Assembly: GCA_949710005.1 (NCBI GenBank) | Contig: OX453273.1 | Coordinates: forward strand, 46,211,281-46,275,280 | DNA from: Ricordea florida | Lineage: Eukaryota > Cnidaria > Anthozoa > Corallimorpharia > Ricordeidae | DNA length: 64,000 bases | Direction: 5' to 3' | In this document: positions 13,201-20,800 of the stretch, one piece after another | Layout: every line of letters begins with the position of its first letter | Numbering within the stretch: position 1 is the stretch's first letter | Made by a program: the position numbers and the translations under genes | Notes under the pieces: model-generated | What the model saw: only the letters and a program-made list of their open reading frames with translations | Told to the model about the DNA's origin: nothing | Databases searched by the model: none

Positions 13201-16200
13201 GAAGGAAAGTGCGACGAGGCCAGGCTTCTCAGAAACAGACTCATGACTGGCATGCTAAGGAATGTACTATGCAGCATGGAGAAGCAGTTTAGGCAAGCAA
13301 CTTCAGAAGAGGACCAAAGTGGCTACGCGGAACTTTGAAAGAGTTGACAGGTCCAACTTCTTTCACAGTTCAGCTAGAAGATGGACGTCTCTTGAGACGA
13401 CACCAAGACCACCTCATTCAGCGGTCTTCCGTTCCCCAAGCTTCTACTGCGGATGAAGAGGTCTCAGCAGACCCAATTCCAGCATTGCCAACAGCTGAAC
13501 AGCCAGAAATGCAGCTGGAAGAAGCTCAAACACAGCCAGCTGTCCCCTTGCAATCACCTACTCAGGGCATTCCAGAGAAGCGCTACCCTACAAAGAACAG
13601 AAACGCTCCTCAATAATTGGCTGATTTTGTTACTACGTGACTTTTTAGGTTATTGGGACAAAGACACTTAAGAACCGTAAGCTAAGTGTTGTTGCTGATT
13701 TATTGTAATCTTTTTTCATGACTTAGTGAGGGAGTGTGGAATATTGTGAGCTGTGTAACCGCTCCTTCAGTAGTTCCGTTGGGAAAAAGGCGTTGTCAGT
13801 TGCTAGAATAAAACAGAGTTGCGTTCTCGCATTTTGGCTGGTTTATTGGCCCTAGGATATTACAAAAACCAATGTTCCACACAAAATCACTGACAGTGAT
13901 AAAGAAGGCAGTGAGGCCATTAACAGCATTGTGGATGTATTGAAGTCTAAATATGAATGTGTTTCGATTGTATTAAAGTTCAAAGTAATAATGTTATCAA
14001 TCATCTTGACTTTTAGTTGATTTTAATTGTGCAACAGTGTCCAGTTTGAAATATGCACTGCTCTCAAATAAGAATGGAGTTAGTACTGCCTTGTTTAATT
14101 TTTAAAATACTCACTTAAGATACATGCAGTTGACTTCACCTCTTGCAAGTTTAGTGGCTGCCAAATGTCACATAATCAACTCCACTTTCTTCTAATTCTA
14201 CTGAAGATAATGATTGTTGTTTGAAGGAGACGATGCTCTTTGATTAGGTACCTCTAGAAGTGGAAGGGTTAAGGATTTTCAGTTCGTCTAAAACCAAATT
14301 CTTTAAACTGTAGAATGAAAGTGCGTAAAATTACACCTCTCATTCAAACCAGACAGTGCGGTCAATGAGATGGAGGCCAGGTGTGCTATGGAGCTGTGCA
14401 TCAGTGCCGTGAGAACGTGGATGGTTGCTGATCAGCTCAAGCTTAACAAAGAAAAGATGGAGTTCATGCTAATTGGGACTCACCAACAGCTCTCCAAAGT
14501 ACAAACTGATAGTCTTTTAGTTGCCAAAACTGTTGTGTTGTCTGTAAGTGAAGCTAAAATTCTTGGTGTCTGGTTTGACTCTAAGTTTAAATTTCAAACA
14601 CATATTAATAAGACATATCAGTCAATGTTTTACTATATCTACAATATAAGGTTCATATGTAAATTTTTATCATTTGAAGCTGCTAAGACGTTAGTTCAAG
14701 CATGAGTCATTAGCCGCCTAGATTACTGCAACTCGGTTCTATATGGTATACCGGCGTATCCACACAAATAAACTACAGCCCGTACAAAACGCAGCCGCGA
14801 GACTTCTCACAAACATGTCATGCCACTCACACCTCCCTCCAGTCATCGTAGACCTTCACTGGCTGCCTGTGAAATTTAGAATAATTTTTAAAGTTATTTT
14901 ATATATTTTTAAGGCTATGCATGGTATTGCACCTGCATATAGTCTTTTATCTTTTAAACAATCTAGGTATAATCTTAAGTCTATTGGCAACAAGACTCTA
15001 GCAAGGCCCGAAACCAAATTGGCCAAGAGGACTGGAGACAGAGCCTTCACGGTTGCTGCTCCAGTCTTATGAAATGCATTACTGCTTAGTCTTAGGGCTA
15101 TTGATAACATTGCTTCATTCAAGAAACAATTAAAGATGCATCTTTTTAGGAAAGCATATTTTTAGATATTATAGATTAAGCTTTTTTACTGATTTCCTTA
15201 TTTATTCGCCTGTTGTTACAACATAATATATATAATCAATTTTTATTAATTTTCTATTGTTCATTTTCTATTGTAATTTATACAAATTTTATATCAATTG
15301 TAAATAACAGTATCATAAGTTATCCTTCATTTTACCAATTTGTAAAGCACATTAGACCATATATTAATCAATGTCACACTATAGAGAAAATAAAATTATC
15401 AACATTGTTATTAAAGGAAAAGCCAGAAATTTACTTACATCAATACTGACATACTCATAGCCGGCGTCTCTGTACCCATCACTAGCAAGGTGGTCTGCCA
15501 TCTGCATGAACAGATGTTCACTGTGAAAGAACACAAATTCTGTTTTCCTGACATTTCTTATATTTTGGACATATTTCAGCAATTCAAAGAAGCCTAAAAG
15601 AAAAACATTATTTTGTTTTCCAAATATGACAAATATTCAATTTGTGTCAAACTTGAAAAAGTGCAGGAAGGAAATTGATGAGCACTGTAAAACTCCAGTA
15701 AATAATACATTACTAAAAACATGCATCCAAAACTGCTGCAGCACCGTTGATTGAATTGTTATTTCAAGTTGACTCTTGAAAGAGTTTCAAGATAGCATCT
15801 CATACTGACAAATGTCAGTTCACAGGTGCTCTAGCCTTACCCGCTATATTCTCCCATCACCCCCATCCTTCATTATACACTCCTATGCTAAACTGTTTAG
15901 GGTAAATGCATGAAGAAAGTATCAATACCGCTACAGGATGGCATAATGAAGTATGGATTGACATAGCTGAACTTCCAACAAAAAAACTAGCCGAACTTCC
16001 AACAAGACCAAAGAGGCCTAGCTGATTAATATTTCCATATCACTCGATACCTCATTACGCATGTTGTAGCTGCACTGTCTTGTCCTTAAAAAAAAAGAAA
16101 TGTTTGCACGTGCACTACCCTAAACAGTTGAGCTGCAGCATGAATAATGAAGTATGGGGTGAAAGGGAAATCTAGCCGCAAATTAAGTGTTTAATTTACG

Positions 16201-16997
16201 TTTCGACCAAAATTTTGCATTACATGTGAGCAAAGTGGGATGGGAAACAAAGAATTTTAGGAAATAAAACACCAAATTTTTGGCCTGAGCGGTTAAAGAG
16301 GATCACTTTTTTTAAAAAAGGTGAATCCCTTTTCAGTAGAATTTCCATCTGAACCGAAGCTCAGTAGATGTCCCGGATACAAACAATGTGAGAGCCAATG
16401 GCAGTGCGTGATGTTCATGTGACTCTAGTTAAATATCTACATGCACCTCCAAACAATTTCACCTTTCCAAGGCACCGAGGGACCAAAGTATTACATTATT
16501 GCCATAAAACATTTTTAAAATCACATATAAAATTCTATTCAATTTGCAGCAGTTCTAAATTGTTCATTGTAAACCGTGCAATTTATTACATTACGTTTAT
16601 CACAACACAGTCAAGATTTTGCGTTAAGTATTAGCAAAATCCAATTAAACTTTCCAACCTCGAAGCTAATCAAAAGCCAATTCGGTGGATTCAAATCATA
16701 CTCTTACCTTATACAAGTATCTGGGTAATTATCACAGTCGATATTGCAGCGGAATCTTTCCCAGTTCATCCAGCCCACTGCATAGCGCAGCAGAAAAAAT
16801 AAGTAAATCCTCAACCACAGCAACAAAAACGAATACACCGTTGTAAACAATAAATTTAAGAGATAAAATGGAAACATACTTGGCGGTGTGCGCGCTAAAC
16901 CATTGTCTAATGCAAGAATGAAGTCTTTGGCTGAAAACGTAATTACAAAGATGGACAAAACGACGAATCCCACAGCCATGTTCTTTGGGCGCTTCAC
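1..16997 (-). CDS. GLA: GH27 alpha-galactosidase-like gene, 3' end outside window
   Basis: Secreted/lysosomal retaining exo-glycosidase of family GH27 (GLA/NAGA), removing terminal alpha-galactose or alpha-GalNAc. Exons read from splice sites and homology: 16880-16997 (hydrophobic signal peptide, then [10 protein letters not shown]), 16708-16777 (MGWMNWERF), 15439-15520, 9292-9384 (DCW), 8867-8903, 8608-8672 (CAGYPGS), 7a 5892-6059 or 7b 5692-5862, 4626-4685, 3532-3633 (GPGQWNDPD), 2835-2909, 1417-1481, 922-973 (AVNQD), 127-243; the last exon lies left of base 1. All phases join. With 7a the nucleophile is Asp168 (LKVDGCY) and the acid/base Asp229 (WRNYID). The specificity loop SCEWPVY has the Glu typical of GLA. 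An internal Met at 16979 is an alternative start. Intron 3 (6 kb) holds a Gypsy element and a LINE fragment, intron 6 a LINE. The gene could equally be named NAGA-like; family assignment is firm, exact substrate inferred. Confidence 0.9.
628..769. repeat. Hairpin MITE, family A copy 1
   Basis: 142-bp palindromic element in intron 12 of the GLA-like gene. Left arm starts GGTAACTGAACTTTG and right arm ends CAGTTCAATTACC; about 40 bp of each arm pair, including TTTGGTCTGAAATCA against TGATTTAAGACCAAA. No ORF. A diverged second copy is at 5207-5351. Confidence 0.7.
1120..1297 (-). pseudogene. LINE reverse transcriptase fragment
   Basis: Minus-strand remnant of a non-LTR retrotransposon RT palm: [20 protein letters not shown] followed by FADDT, the YADD-type catalytic motif. 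Truncated at both ends, in intron 11 of the GLA-like gene. A relic with no coding capacity of its own. Confidence 0.85.
1549..1738. repeat. Dispersed hairpin repeat with module CGAGCGTTAGCCCTTCGTC
   Basis: Palindrome around GCGTTAGCCCTTCGTCGGAGC and its inverse CTCCGACGAAGGGCTAACGC, flanked by ATTAAGTAAGTTATACCACC and ACGCAGCACCAGTTTCTTTA. The same module recurs at about 4393-4565, 35290-35545, 36559-36725 and 45660-45740, so it is a high-copy dispersed family. Non-coding. Confidence 0.75.
3665..3940. repeat. Probable dispersed repeat in intron 8
   Basis: Intronic stretch with end sequences pairing in inverted orientation: TATACAAAGTCACGTG and TGATTGGTTCGC near 3680-3710, and GATTATCGG / CACCGATTATCACTTCG near 3880-3915. 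CGCCTTCGGC-type short palindromes occur. No protein homology. Called a repeat by its structure only. Confidence 0.4.
4060..4262. repeat. AT-rich (TAA)n/(TTA)n palindromic microsatellite
   Basis: An ATAATAATAATAATAATA run passes directly into TTATTATTATTATT, so the tract can fold on itself. The adjoining segment is duplicated: AAACTGCTGGGGTAGATTGTAG at 4133 repeats the sequence at about 4010. Lies in intron 8. Confidence 0.8.
4393..4565. repeat. Partial copy of CGTTAGCCCTTCGTC repeat family
   Basis: Carries GCTCTGACGAAGGGCTAATGC, ACCTTACAGTGGTAC, CAATTTCTTGTGTTCCAATT and ACAGCACCAGTTTCTTTA, matching the copy at 1549-1738 over its right half. Diverged and lacking the left arm. Confidence 0.65.
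5207..5351. repeat. Hairpin MITE, family A copy 2
   Basis: Starts GGTAATCAGACTGAGTGGAG and TCCAATTTGGTCTGTAATCA, ends AAGTTTTATTACC. Same arm sequence as the element at 628-769, but arms more diverged. In intron 7 of the GLA-like gene. Confidence 0.6.
5692..5862 (-). other. Exon 7b, diverged alternative copy of exon 7
   Basis: 171 nt, 57 codons, phase 0 at both ends, acceptor CTTCTCTTGGCAG, donor GTACTG. It encodes [19 protein letters not shown] and YSCGWPKGQ. By hand alignment it is about 60% identical to exon 7a over 50 residues and open throughout, so it looks like a selected exon rather than a decayed copy. The nucleophile Asp is kept, but the following Gly is Thr and the two loop residues that set sugar specificity are Gly and Lys, unlike both GLA (Glu/Leu) and NAGA (Ser/Ala). 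Confidence 0.85.
5892..6059 (-). other. Exon 7a (GLA-like active-site exon)
   Basis: 168 nt, 56 codons, phase 0 at both ends. It encodes the catalytic nucleophile strand ([11 protein letters not shown]) and the substrate loop LSCEWPVYQ. In human GLA the equivalent loop positions are Glu203 and Leu206; here they are Glu and Val. Acceptor CTTTTTTGCAG, donor GTACTG. Only 29 bp separate it from exon 7b. Confidence 0.88.
6133..6400 (+). repeat. Possible tRNA-derived SINE
   Basis: Begins with a tRNA-like A box in GTAGCAGAGTGGTAAGGGTG; a B box is not clear. About 270 bp, ending AAAATAAAGATTC followed by a T-rich tail. In intron 6. The A box alone is weak evidence, so this is tentative. Confidence 0.35.
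6495..8197 (+). mobile_element. 5'-truncated CR1/jockey-group LINE
   Basis: 487-aa reading frame (6519-7982) covering most of a non-LTR reverse transcriptase: [47 protein letters not shown], catalytic MYADDHQMY (about residue 208), [13 protein letters not shown], then a thumb and C-terminal region. There is no endonuclease domain upstream, so the copy is 5'-truncated, as is usual after target-primed insertion. AATAAAG is followed by a CTTA-repeat tail ending near 8197. It lies antisense in intron 6 of the GLA-like gene. The frame is unbroken, so the insertion is fairly recent. Clade assignment from motif style only. Confidence 0.9.
6519..7982 (+). CDS. LINE reverse transcriptase (partial ORF2)
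   Basis: RNA-directed DNA polymerase of a non-LTR retrotransposon; lacks the N-terminal apurinic endonuclease, so not autonomous. Fingers and palm motifs run from residue about 45 to 285, with the YADD active site near 208; the rest is the connection and C-terminal region typical of CR1/jockey elements. The first Met is simply the first in frame after the truncation point. The nested plus-strand frame at 7642 and the antisense frame at 7622 are shadows. Confidence 0.88.
   Translation: MAKGTAASLTNLYNNCIEQCEWPNAWKMGEWTPAFKKGDRQDTKSYRPITSLIAVDKIFEQLLCNQVTCHYDKTLYYRMTAYRKKHSCETTLLALIEDWKLAADTKQLVYILSTDMSKAFDSLSHSLTTKKLEAYGFGRRSLGLMRSFFENRQNRVKLGEITSDWIKMKRGCPQGSSFGPLLWNMFQNDLPSHVKDANLTMYADDHQMYAKGTDHETVGRSLKIHGRQALTWYSKNYLKANPDKFQSLIINPRKLDKNKSDTVLNIDDTDIIKTEKIKLLGVYIDDKLEFTEHIRELCIKASQKVGILSRLRNLIPCKAKLLLYKTFILPYLTYCHLIWQFCRSSDKRKLERIQERALRAIYKSHSETYKELLGRADLPTLYDRRLQDTAILMYKVKNGLAPENVSALFVRKRSTHSLRNSDFVLPRFDTKRYGKHCIRYLGPLLWTKLSKDLKNSPTVATFRTKIRKLTLSDYIENNSNCCKLCSA
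9604..9893 (+). repeat. Gypsy left LTR (long form)
   Basis: Shares both ends with the right LTR, but has about 160 bp more between GGCTGGTTTA and TTGGCCCTAG, including a CTCTCTCTCTCG tract. Either the right copy lost this part or the left gained it. Confidence 0.88.
9919..9978 (+). pseudogene. Gypsy gag N-terminal remnant
   Basis: Starts [19 protein letters not shown] and stops at once. The [11 protein letters not shown] start resembles the N terminus of Gag in this group of Ty3/Gypsy elements. The rest of gag, the nucleocapsid and the protease start are missing; unrelated repeat DNA follows up to about 10700. Confidence 0.6.
9985..10140. repeat. CGCCTACA minisatellite inside the Gypsy element
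   Basis: Tandem half-units of about 20-22 bp, each with TTCGCCTACA followed by either CTTGAGTCGA or CGTTCTGAGGCC, alternating to give a period of about 42 bp; about 7 occurrences of CGCCTACA or CACCTACA. Not related to LTR-element coding sequence. Confidence 0.85.
10300..10600. repeat. Direct repeat of about 90 bp within the replaced gag region
   Basis: AAAGTGTGACTTTTTT, CCGTATTGTTAT and TCTATTGTTTATACTTGTGA at 10318-10390 recur at 10460-10530, with a third partial start near 10555. No ORF. Foreign to the retroelement. Confidence 0.75.
10739..13616 (+). pseudogene. Gypsy pol pseudogene (protease, RT, RNase H, integrase)
   Basis: First frame 10739-11500 carries the end of a retropepsin (NLLGRDW) and RT fingers ([23 protein letters not shown]). 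About 50 codons of RT palm are missing where the frame changes near 11450. The next frame (11497-12042) has VNDILVSG where YVDD is expected, then the thumb. RNase H tail at 12096-12356 ([20 protein letters not shown]). Integrase core at 12760-13029 ([22 protein letters not shown]) ends at a stop in the catalytic-Glu region. C-terminal frames at 13026-13292 and 13335-13616. Clearly inactive. Confidence 0.9.
13735..13864 (+). repeat. Gypsy right LTR (short form)
   Basis: 130 bp, TGTGGAATATTGTGAGCTG to AGGATATTACA. Shares ends with the left LTR but lacks its middle. Preceded by a GAGGGAG purine tract that could serve as PPT. Confidence 0.88.
14345..15165 (+). pseudogene. L2/CR1-like LINE 3' fragment
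   Basis: Two overlapping broken frames encode the C-terminal part of a [35 protein letters not shown], then (after a stop at 14703) [48 protein letters not shown] and a LFRKAYF end. Stops and frameshifts show decay. In intron 3 of the GLA-like gene, plus orientation. Confidence 0.88.
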
Positions 16998-17864
16998 CCT
17001 CGTCCCCCAGTAGAGAGTGTGGTTACTTCAGGTACATTTGATTACTGCATGATTGTCAGGTGACCTGGAGTTGTCAAAATGACAGTAGTTGCGTGATCTT
17101 GGCCAGAGCTCTTGTTTATCTTTCATTCGCAAATGAGCGGAAAATCCCGAGCGCGCTCTCGATCGAACAGAACTCGCTAATGTTAGCTGTAGGTTCGAGC
17201 TTGGATTTTTTTTCCGAGTTTCCCAGAGGCAAACTATGTTATTAAAGGAGGAAAAAACTTACATAGCAAAATGTTTTTGTTACTACATTACAGTGTGAGA
17301 TATTTCGCCTGAAAACGTGGCGAAACTTTCCGGGAATTTCAAGAAACACGCGACCGTCGAATTATTTTCGGTCCCACTTTGCGGAAGATACCGATCATTC
17401 ATCGACCATAAACAATCGTTTACGGAAAAGGAGATCGGGAAGACCATTCATTGGTTCAGGAGAGCGGTGTTAACGGTTATACTGTCCCTTCTCTGAGAAG
17501 ACATTATTTTATGTGAATTGTTGACCATCAAACGTTTAAAAACCCAGGTGTCCATAAACAGGCGGCCCATGCTCCTGATTTGAAAGGGTTTGTGGTTGAC
17601 CTTCATGTAGCTGTAGAAAACCGACAAAAAAAATCCTTAACCCAGACATTAACTCGTCGAAATTGCTTTCGAATGGCCTCAGGATCGGGAGGATAACATA
17701 AAATACCACACAGGAACAAAGTTAGTCAATTTTATTGAAAAAGATTCAATTTCCTTTTGCTTAAAAACAAAACAGTTGGACTTTCATACAAACCCTTTCA
17801 AATCGGGCGTTGGGCTGCCTGTGGTTCATATAAAAACGACACAGTGCACCTGCAGGTAATGTGT
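16998..17864. other. Intergenic spacer between the two GH27 genes
   Basis: 867 bp from the stop codon of the NAGA-like gene to the first Met of the GLA-like gene. It must hold the 3' UTR of the former and the promoter of the latter. I see no TATA box I would defend and no other gene. Near 17560-17590 and 17800-17825 there are inverted segments (GGGCTGCC/GGCGGCCC, CCCTTTCAAATC/GATTTGAAAGGG) that suggest another small hairpin repeat at 17540-17830. Confidence 0.6.
17731..17736 (-). promoter_or_regulatory. Polyadenylation signal AATAAA of NAGA-like gene
   Basis: On the minus strand AATAAA lies about 130 bp past the stop codon. A second AATAAA at 17864-17869 overlaps the TAA stop itself, so the upstream one would give almost no 3' UTR. 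Which one is used is not visible from sequence. Confidence 0.5.
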
Positions 17865-20800
17865 TTATTGCGTTGTTTGTACCTCGCAAGACTTTAGTTT
17901 TGTACAAGATGTGTAACAGTATGGGATTAACTTGACCATGACCACTCCACTGGGGTTCACTTTGGCTTTGAAAGATCCATGATAAACTCCGAGATCTTGG
18001 TGGGCAAACAAGTCTCGTGCATATGCACAGTTTGCTGAAATGCCAACCTGTTGAAAATATTCAAACTTTCTGAAATACGAGTGCATCTCACTATTTCTAC
18101 GGCGTAAATCGTAAAACAATTCAGTCTACAGTTGGATTGTGACAAGAAGATGTTCAAAATTTCATTCCTTTTTTTTTCCTTTTTAGATTGCAACGTTTAT
18201 TTTTTTAAAGAATGATATCCCAGAATTTTGAAAAGACAGTGAAATGAATGTCAGTCCTTGATTGGAACCTTTTCAATTGTTCGATATATGTGAAAAATAC
18301 AAGTGTATTTAGGATGTTATTCCTCGCGAAGCGAGGCCGAAGGCCGAGCGTAGCGAGGTTACTAATCGTGTCGCTTTCGGTCAGACCACGTGGCTCGCAA
18401 GCCCGAGTAAATCGAGCCGAGAGTTTTTTTTTATGTTCGCAGGCCAGGTTACCTGGCAACATACTGCATTTGAAATTCCGCCATTAGGAATTCCTTGAAT
18501 GATGTTTTGAAAATAATGTGAATTTTGTGGAAACCGATTTCACTCGTCTTGGAAATACATCCCAGCCAAGAAGATCTCCTACATATACAAGAAAGAATGG
18601 CGAGAGATCGTCGTCAAGTAAGTTTGAATGCCGCAAAAATCGGCACACGGGAAGCGGCGACTCAAAGCAGAGATTGAGAAACGACGGTAGAGACGATAAC
18701 AAGAGACATCGCAGCTAAGACAACAACTGCTTGCTCAAGAAAACCAAAGGAATCAGCAAGGAAAAGGACCTGGATTACCATTGAATTTGTTATCGATAGA
18801 AACGAAGACTCGTTTTAGGTATACGGGACATGAGCGAGCGATTACATAAGGAAATTGGCGAACAAAATTTAGCAAAATGACGTAGAACGGAAACCGAGTA
18901 GGAACGACTTCCAGCATGCAGACAGAATCAGAAGACGAACGACAAAACAGATTACCATATCGTCGTGAAAAAAGTGCCAGGAAAGGGGAAACAGAAACCA
19001 ACCGCAAAGAAATGAAAGATGACAGTCACGTAGTGTCGCGTTCCCAGTACCACAAACACGGGGTGTAGAGTACTGGAGTTCGCCAGTTCAACCTCAGTGA
19101 AGTACGAGACGATCAGCAAGACTTAACGCGTTTATTAGGGTCATGCTAATCGGACTATATACAACACTCGCGGTAAAAACTAAAAGAGAAGCAGTTATTG
19201 TTTGAGCTAAAGAAACGAAAAATTAGGGAAGGAATGCCGTAAGACAAAATAAAACATACAGGATACATTGTAAGCGTGACTTACGTCTGATCTTGACTCC
19301 GGGGTTAAGAAAATGTTGCTCCGTGAATTAAACTAAACTAAAAACTCCGACTACTCCGTGAAACTCCTTACGGTTTGAGTAACTCCTCGCAACTGACTAA
19401 CGTGCCCTTCGGAAAATAGTAATAACATGCTTTTTGACGTAAACTAAATAAAAAACAAAGAAAGTTCTAAAAAGAACGGATGTCCGGTAATCATACGAAA
19501 GAAGAAACAAAGGCACAAACAGGAACGAACAAAGAGTTACTTAGGACTACAAAAAAAATCATTGTTCGTGTCTCGAACGTGACACTCCTCGCCCAAGGAT
19601 TTCTAATCCTTGCTCCATTTAAGTTTTCCACTTCTCCTCTGATTGGGCGTGTCACGGGGTACTTGTCTGAGGACAGGGTAGATGGTTATCAGCTGGGGCA
19701 TGCACGAGTAAGACCAGCTCCTTGATCGGACGTAGAAATGTTTTCTTTTTGCCCTCTCTAAACATCTCCACTTGGGCCTTTCTGACATAGCCGTCCTCGC
19801 TCTTAATAGCCTCCGCTACTCTACCTATGGGCCAGTCATTGCGATGGGCTCCCTGCTCTTTGACGAGGACTACATCACCAGCATTAAGGTTCCGCTTTGG
19901 CTCCTCCCACTTGGGTCTGGTCTGCAGAGCTTGTAAATACTCGCGTCTCCACCTTATCCAGAATTGATCTGCAAGATACTGGATACGTCTCCAGCGACGG
20001 CGAGCATAGAGATCAGTTGGAACGAAGTTTCCAGGCGGGGGACCAAGCGGACGTGTCTTCAGTGTTAGGAGCATAGAAGGTGAGAGTGGTTGCGGTTCGT
20101 CTACATCGGATGGCACAGCAGCTATGGGGCGTGCGTTGACAATTCCGGTCACTTCTGCCATTAGTGTAACGAGCAGCTCATGTGTCAGCTGAGCACTTCC
20201 AAGTTCAGCTAACATGGCGTCCAGGACGCGGCGGATCGTACCTATTTGACGTTCCCATGCGCCACCAAAGTGCGAAGCGTGTGGCGGGTTGAACAGCCAT
20301 TCACACCCTTGTTCACGGACATATCTCTCCACCTTGTTGTGGTCCATTTCTCTCAGTGCGTCGTCTAGCTCTGATTTAGCTCCAACGAAATTTGTCCCAC
20401 GGTCACACCTGAGTAAGCTTGCGGGACCGCGGAGTGCGAAGAATCTCCTCAGTGCGCAAATGAAAGAGCTCGTATCCATGGACTCTAGGACTTCTATGTG
20501 CACGGCTCTGCTGTAAAGACAAGTGAAAATGAGCCCCCAACGCTTTGCGTTTGCCAACCCTCCCCGCGTCTTTCTTGTGTGGACCGTCCAGGGTCCGAAG
20601 ACATCGAAACCAACGTTGGTAAATGGCGGAGTGGCTTCTATTCTGTCAGGCGGTAGGTCGGCCATACGCTGTACCAGGACTGGCCCTCTCAGCTTTTTAC
20701 AGATCACGCACTTGCCTAACTCTCTTGCAATGGTTTGATGACCTCCAATGAGCCAGTAGCCAGCTTGACGGATGGCTCCTCGAGTTATGTGACGTCCCTG

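Larger units (their letters stand above)
9604..13864 (+). mobile_element. Degenerate Ty3/Gypsy LTR retrotransposon
   Basis: LTRs begin TGTGGAATATTGTGAGCTGT and end GGCCCTAGGATATTACA: left 9604-9893 (290 bp), right 13735-13864 (130 bp). A 5-bp target duplication AAAAC flanks the element (9599-9603, 13865-13869). TTGGCGACGAGG just inside the left LTR is a primer-binding-site candidate. Order is gag remnant, protease/RT, RNase H, integrase, C-terminal domain, all broken by stops and frameshifts. It lies antisense in intron 3 of the GLA-like gene. The left LTR is about 160 bp longer than the right, and gag is replaced by unrelated repeats. Confidence 0.92.
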
